Below the pieces are notes generated by a model. It ran no database searches, had not been told where the DNA came from, and worked only from the letters and a program-made list of their open reading frames with translations. Position numbers and translations under genes: made by a program. A stretch of 16,596 nt of DNA from Acidimicrobiia bacterium (GTDB taxonomy: Bacteria > Actinomycetota > Acidimicrobiia > Acidimicrobiales > Ilumatobacteraceae), in NCBI GenBank assembly GCA_013811855.1, contig JACCUL010000381.1, positions 1-16,596 on the forward strand, read 5' to 3'. The first letter of the stretch is position 1; the number at the start of each line of letters is the position of its first letter. Shown here in pieces: positions 14,147 to 16,596 of this stretch.

Positions 14147-15535
14147 TCAATCGGCCTTGTAACCCGGCGGGTACGTCGCCGCCAGCTCGTCGGCGGTCGG
14201 CGTGTGGCGGCGCCGGGCCTCCGATGGGAGCAGCTGCACGATCGCCGCCATGATCCGCTTCGTGTCGGCGGCCTCGGAGCGGTACTTCAGCTCGACGGGG
14301 GGGCCGACACGGATGCGGACCTGCGGGGGATCGGCGACGTTGAGCAGGTTCGGGAGCCGGCTCGACCGCGGCCAGACCTTCTCGGTGCCCCACAGCCCGA
14401 TCGGGACGACGGGCGCCCGGGACATCGCCGCCAGGCGGGCCGCGCCCCAGCGACCTGTGAGCTCGGGCTCGAAGAACGCCGGCCCCCTCGGGATCGTCCC
14501 CTGCGGCATGAGCGCCACGACCTCACCGCCGGCCAAGGCGTCCGCCGCCGCCTGCAGCGGCTCGTGCGACCCCGTCCCGCGATCGACGCGGATGCCGCCC
14601 ATGGCCTTGGCCAACGCCCCGATCACGGGCACGTCGAACACCTCTTTCTTGCCGAGGAAGCGGACGGTGCGACCGCTGCGGGCGATGGCGACCGACATGG
14701 CCTGCGGATCGAAGTAGCTGCGATGGTTCCCGACGAGGATCGCCGGTCCCTCGGCCGGGATGTGCGCGACCCCGTCGATGTCGAACGACGCGTACGGCAT
14801 CAGGGCCGGCCGCGAGAACTGCATCAGGATCCGCTGCAGCTCGACGCCGAGCACCGGGATCTTGAACACCCCCGGTGACACGTCGAGGTGGAGGACCGGC
14901 CAGCGGCGGGCGGCGGCCATGACGACCATCCTGGGGTCGGGGTTGACGACGACGGGCGAGCCGACGGCGCCGAGGAGCGGCGCGTCGTAGAAGCTGTCGG
15001 AGTAGGCGAAGCTGTCGGCCAGCTCGATCCCCCGCTCCTCGGCCCACGCCCTGACGGCATCGAGCTTGCCGACCGCCCAGACGAACGGGCCGGCGATCGT
15101 ACCGTCGTAGGTGCCGTCGGCGTTGACCCCGTAACGGGTGGCGACGACGTCGTCGAAGCCCAGGCGATCGGCCAGCGGCTTGACCAGGTCGTAGGGCGTG
15201 GTCGTGGCCAGCACGACGGGTCGACCGGCGGCTCGGTGCTGCGCGAGGACCGGGCCGGCGAACGGCTGCACGCTGGCTGCCAGCTCGTCGGCGGCGGCCT
15301 CTCCGGCGGCCTGCATGATGCTGCGGGCCGTGCCCTTGGCCAGCGACGCCGCCTGGCGGGCCAGCGCCATCGACGGCAGCGTCTCGCCGATGCGGTTGAA
15401 CAACCCGTAGAGCAGCCCCTCGCCGGGGATCGTGCGGCTGATCGCGCCCGAGGCCCGCAAGGCGGCGGAGAACGACTTGCCGGACGCGCCGGCCAAGAGC
15501 GTGCGGTCGAGATCGAAGAACGCCGCGCCGGTCAC
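14147..15535 (-). CDS. Bifunctional HAD-IB phosphatase / 1-acyl-sn-glycerol-3-phosphate acyltransferase
   Basis: A 462-residue fusion. Residues 1-215 are a HAD-IB hydrolase: FFDLDRTLL with nucleophile D8 and D10, TTTPYDLV (111-118), K157 in GKLDAV, and YSDSFYDAPLL with D180/D184. Residues about 240-462 are a PlsC-type acyltransferase with the HX4D motif NHRSYFD (H271, D276), GGIRVDRG (313-320), MPQGTIPRG in place of the EGTR block, and VVPIG. The fusion matches the architecture of M. tuberculosis Rv2483c, annotated plsC, so it probably acts in phosphatidic acid synthesis at the membrane. GTG 15535 is the start, because residues upstream are translated from non-coding DNA and the 6C RNA. There is no ribosome-binding site. 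TACCAT 8 bases before the GTG could be a leaderless -10. Confidence 0.9.
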   Translation of the reverse strand: MTGAAFFDLDRTLLAGASGKSFSAALRASGAISRTIPGEGLLYGLFNRIGETLPSMALARQAASLAKGTARSIMQAAGEAAADELAASVQPFAGPVLAQHRAAGRPVVLATTTPYDLVKPLADRLGFDDVVATRYGVNADGTYDGTIAGPFVWAVGKLDAVRAWAEERGIELADSFAYSDSFYDAPLLGAVGSPVVVNPDPRMVVMAAARRWPVLHLDVSPGVFKIPVLGVELQRILMQFSRPALMPYASFDIDGVAHIPAEGPAILVGNHRSYFDPQAMSVAIARSGRTVRFLGKKEVFDVPVIGALAKAMGGIRVDRGTGSHEPLQAAADALAGGEVVALMPQGTIPRGPAFFEPELTGRWGAARLAAMSRAPVVPIGLWGTEKVWPRSSRLPNLLNVADPPQVRIRVGPPVELKYRSEAADTKRIMAAIVQLLPSEARRRHTPTADELAATYPPGYKAD

Positions 15536-15586
15536 GGACGGGGATGGTAGGCCGAGGCCGTACGGCGCCGCTGCGGCCAACGGGGG

Positions 15587-15706
15587 AAAACGGGAGAAGC
15601 CCCGCTTGGGGGAGCGGGGCTTCTCAACCTGGACCCGATCGATGGGGGGTCGATCTCTGGGTCCCTTCGAGCGGTACATGGGGGGTGTATCGCTACGAGT
15701 TTGTGC
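15587..15706 (-). ncRNA. 6C small RNA
   Basis: Read on the minus strand, three hairpins follow each other. First, GCGATACA and TGTACCGC (15671-15693) enclose the loop CCCCCCA. Second, an outer GGACCC/GGGTCC pair with a 3-base bulge and an inner GATCGA/TCGATC (15631-15664) again enclose CCCCCCA. Third, a perfect 12-base stem (15594-15625) encloses TCCCCCAA and is followed by TTTT. Hairpins with six-C loops plus a terminator define the actinobacterial 6C RNA (Rfam 6C; B11/ncRv13660c in M. tuberculosis, where it lies beside the HAD-family gene Rv3661). The C-rich loops are thought to pair with G-rich ribosome-binding regions of mRNAs. Here it also sits next to a HAD-family gene. The 5' end is inferred from the promoter. 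Confidence 0.85.
15594..15625 (-). terminator. Intrinsic terminator / third hairpin of the 6C RNA
   Basis: The arms GAGAAGCCCCGC and GCGGGGCTTCTC pair perfectly over 12 bases around an 8-base loop. On the minus strand the hairpin is followed by CCGTTTTCC, a short T-run at 15590-15587. No T-run follows on the plus strand (AACCTGG), so the orientation is minus. Confidence 0.7.
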
Positions 15707-15711
15707 TTGTG

Positions 15712-15740
15712 AGCCTACGCACATGGGGCTGATCTGACAA
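15712..15740 (-). promoter_or_regulatory. Promoter of the 6C RNA
   Basis: On the minus strand, TTGTCA (15740-15735, 5 of 6 match to TTGACA) and TAGGCT (15717-15712, keeping the TA...T core) are separated by exactly 17 bases. Transcription would start near 15704-15706, about 12 bases before the first hairpin. Confidence 0.65.
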
Positions 15741-15790
15741 GTAGAACGTAGAGATACGTCCTAGCGCTCGGGGAGATAACGTCGCCGGAC

Positions 15791-16596
15791 GTGGACGTCC
15801 GCCAGCTCGCCGCGCTCGTGGCGATCGCCGACCACGGCACCTTCTCCGCCGCCGCTCGCGCCCTGTTCACGGTGCAGTCCAACGTCTCCAGCCACATCGC
15901 CCGGCTGGAGCGCGAGCTGGCCACCACGCTCGTCGACCGGGCCCACGGCGGTCTGACCGACGACGGCGCCCGGGTCGTGGCGCGCGCCCGGCGGATCCTG
16001 CACGAGATGGACGACATCGTCGCCGAGGTCTCGCCAGCTGACGGCGACGTCGCCGGTGACGTCCGCCTCGGCATCCTCGGCACCACGGCGCGATGGCTGC
16101 TCCCCCAGCTCATCGACGGGCTGGCCGCGGCCCACCCGCGCGTGCGGGTCATCGTCTCCGAAGGCAACACGTCGACGCTCATCCCCGGCGTGCTCGAGGG
16201 TCGGCTCGGGGCGGCCATCGTGCACCTCCCCGTCGAGGAGCCCGAGCTGACGCTTGACCCACTGTTCGCCGAGGACCTGCTGCTGGCCGTCCCGGCGGAC
16301 CACCCGCTGGCGGGAGCCACGGAGCGGTCCCTGGCCGAGCTCGCCCAACACCGCTTGCTGCTCCCGCCCGCAGGCTCGGCCCTGCGCAAGGTGATCGACC
16401 GGGCGGCGGCGATCAGCGGTGTGCAGCTGCAGGCCCAGTCCGAGATCGACGGCGTCCGCCTGCTGGCGACCTTGGCGATGGACGGCCTCGGGGCGGCGAT
16501 CGTCCCGGCCACCGCCGTCCCCCACGCCATGACCGGGTCGTTCGAGCGCATCGCCGTGCCGGAGCTCCCGCCGCGCGTCGTCGCCCTGGCGGCACC
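15791..16596 (+). CDS. LysR family transcriptional regulator (3' end outside window)
   Basis: 268 codons are visible and the frame is open at the right edge; the family is usually about 300 aa. The N-terminal winged helix-turn-helix spans about residues 1-60: VRQLAALVAIADHGTFSAAA then VQSNVSSHIARLERELATTL. A linker helix follows, and from about 88 a LysR substrate-binding domain (VRLGILGTTARWLLPQLIDG, VLEGRLGAAIVHLP, then LLLAVPADHPLA). GTG 15791 is the only reasonable start: homology begins at once and no in-frame start lies just upstream. GGGGAG at 15770-15775 is too far for a normal ribosome-binding site, while GATAAC at 15775-15780 could be a leaderless -10. It is divergent from the 6C RNA. 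Its effector and targets cannot be told. Confidence 0.9.
   Translation, partial: MDVRQLAALVAIADHGTFSAAARALFTVQSNVSSHIARLERELATTLVDRAHGGLTDDGARVVARARRILHEMDDIVAEVSPADGDVAGDVRLGILGTTARWLLPQLIDGLAAAHPRVRVIVSEGNTSTLIPGVLEGRLGAAIVHLPVEEPELTLDPLFAEDLLLAVPADHPLAGATERSLAELAQHRLLLPPAGSALRKVIDRAAAISGVQLQAQSEIDGVRLLATLAMDGLGAAIVPATAVPHAMTGSFERIAVPELPPRVVALAA

Noticed and set aside
15536..15724. 63-codon N-terminal extension of the HAD/acyltransferase gene
   Set aside because: It would be translated from the 6C RNA and its terminator. HAD homology starts at GTG 15535.
15661..15780. tRNA or riboswitch in the gap before the LysR gene
   Set aside because: No cloverleaf or T-loop is present. The hairpins and C-rich loops on the minus strand fit 6C RNA instead.
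1..16596. CRISPR array, toxin-antitoxin pair or known defence system
   Set aside because: I saw no regularly spaced repeats and no recognisable defence or toxin genes. The only nuclease-related piece is the DUF222 stub, which lacks its HNH domain.

Overview
The window is G+C-rich throughout, with mostly G or C in third codon positions and many GTG starts. Several features point to an actinobacterium: a mycobacterial-type LexA box, a DUF222/13E12-type HNH gene remnant, a 6C small RNA, and a HAD/acyltransferase fusion resembling mycobacterial PlsC. The mitochondrial-type aconitase and the polysaccharide locus make a non-model lineage such as Acidimicrobiia plausible, but that placement is inference.

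Bases 1-2253 and 4292-9519 are two parts of one cell-surface polysaccharide locus. The left part is a Wzx-type flippase carrying a C-terminal cytosolic domain with a ParB-like motif. The right part is a four-gene minus-strand operon (sulfotransferase, sulfotransferase, O-antigen ligase/Wzy-like polymerase, sulfotransferase). It diverges from a Wzz-like chain-length protein. Together they suggest a Wzx/Wzy-dependent polymer or glycolipid decorated with sulfate.

Bases 2254-4291 are an accessory scar splitting that locus. In order: a promoter with a LexA (SOS) box driving only the first ~57 codons of a DUF222 protein; a truncated IS5/IS1182-like transposase joined directly to it; an MFS transporter fragment; ~200 bases of unclear origin; a decayed DUF2243 membrane-protein gene; and one intact small VOC-fold gene with lower G+C.

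Bases 9496-11024 hold a crotonase and a divergent nitroreductase whose 3' end is frameshifted. Bases 11025-14082 hold a GntR/UTRA regulator divergent from a mitochondrial-type aconitase, with a TGTATACA palindrome between them.

Bases 14147-15535 encode a HAD phosphatase/acylglycerol-phosphate acyltransferase fusion. Upstream on the same strand, about 15587-15706, lies a 6C small RNA: three hairpins with C-rich loops, the last one terminator-like, behind a good promoter. A LysR-type regulator diverges from it and runs off the right edge.
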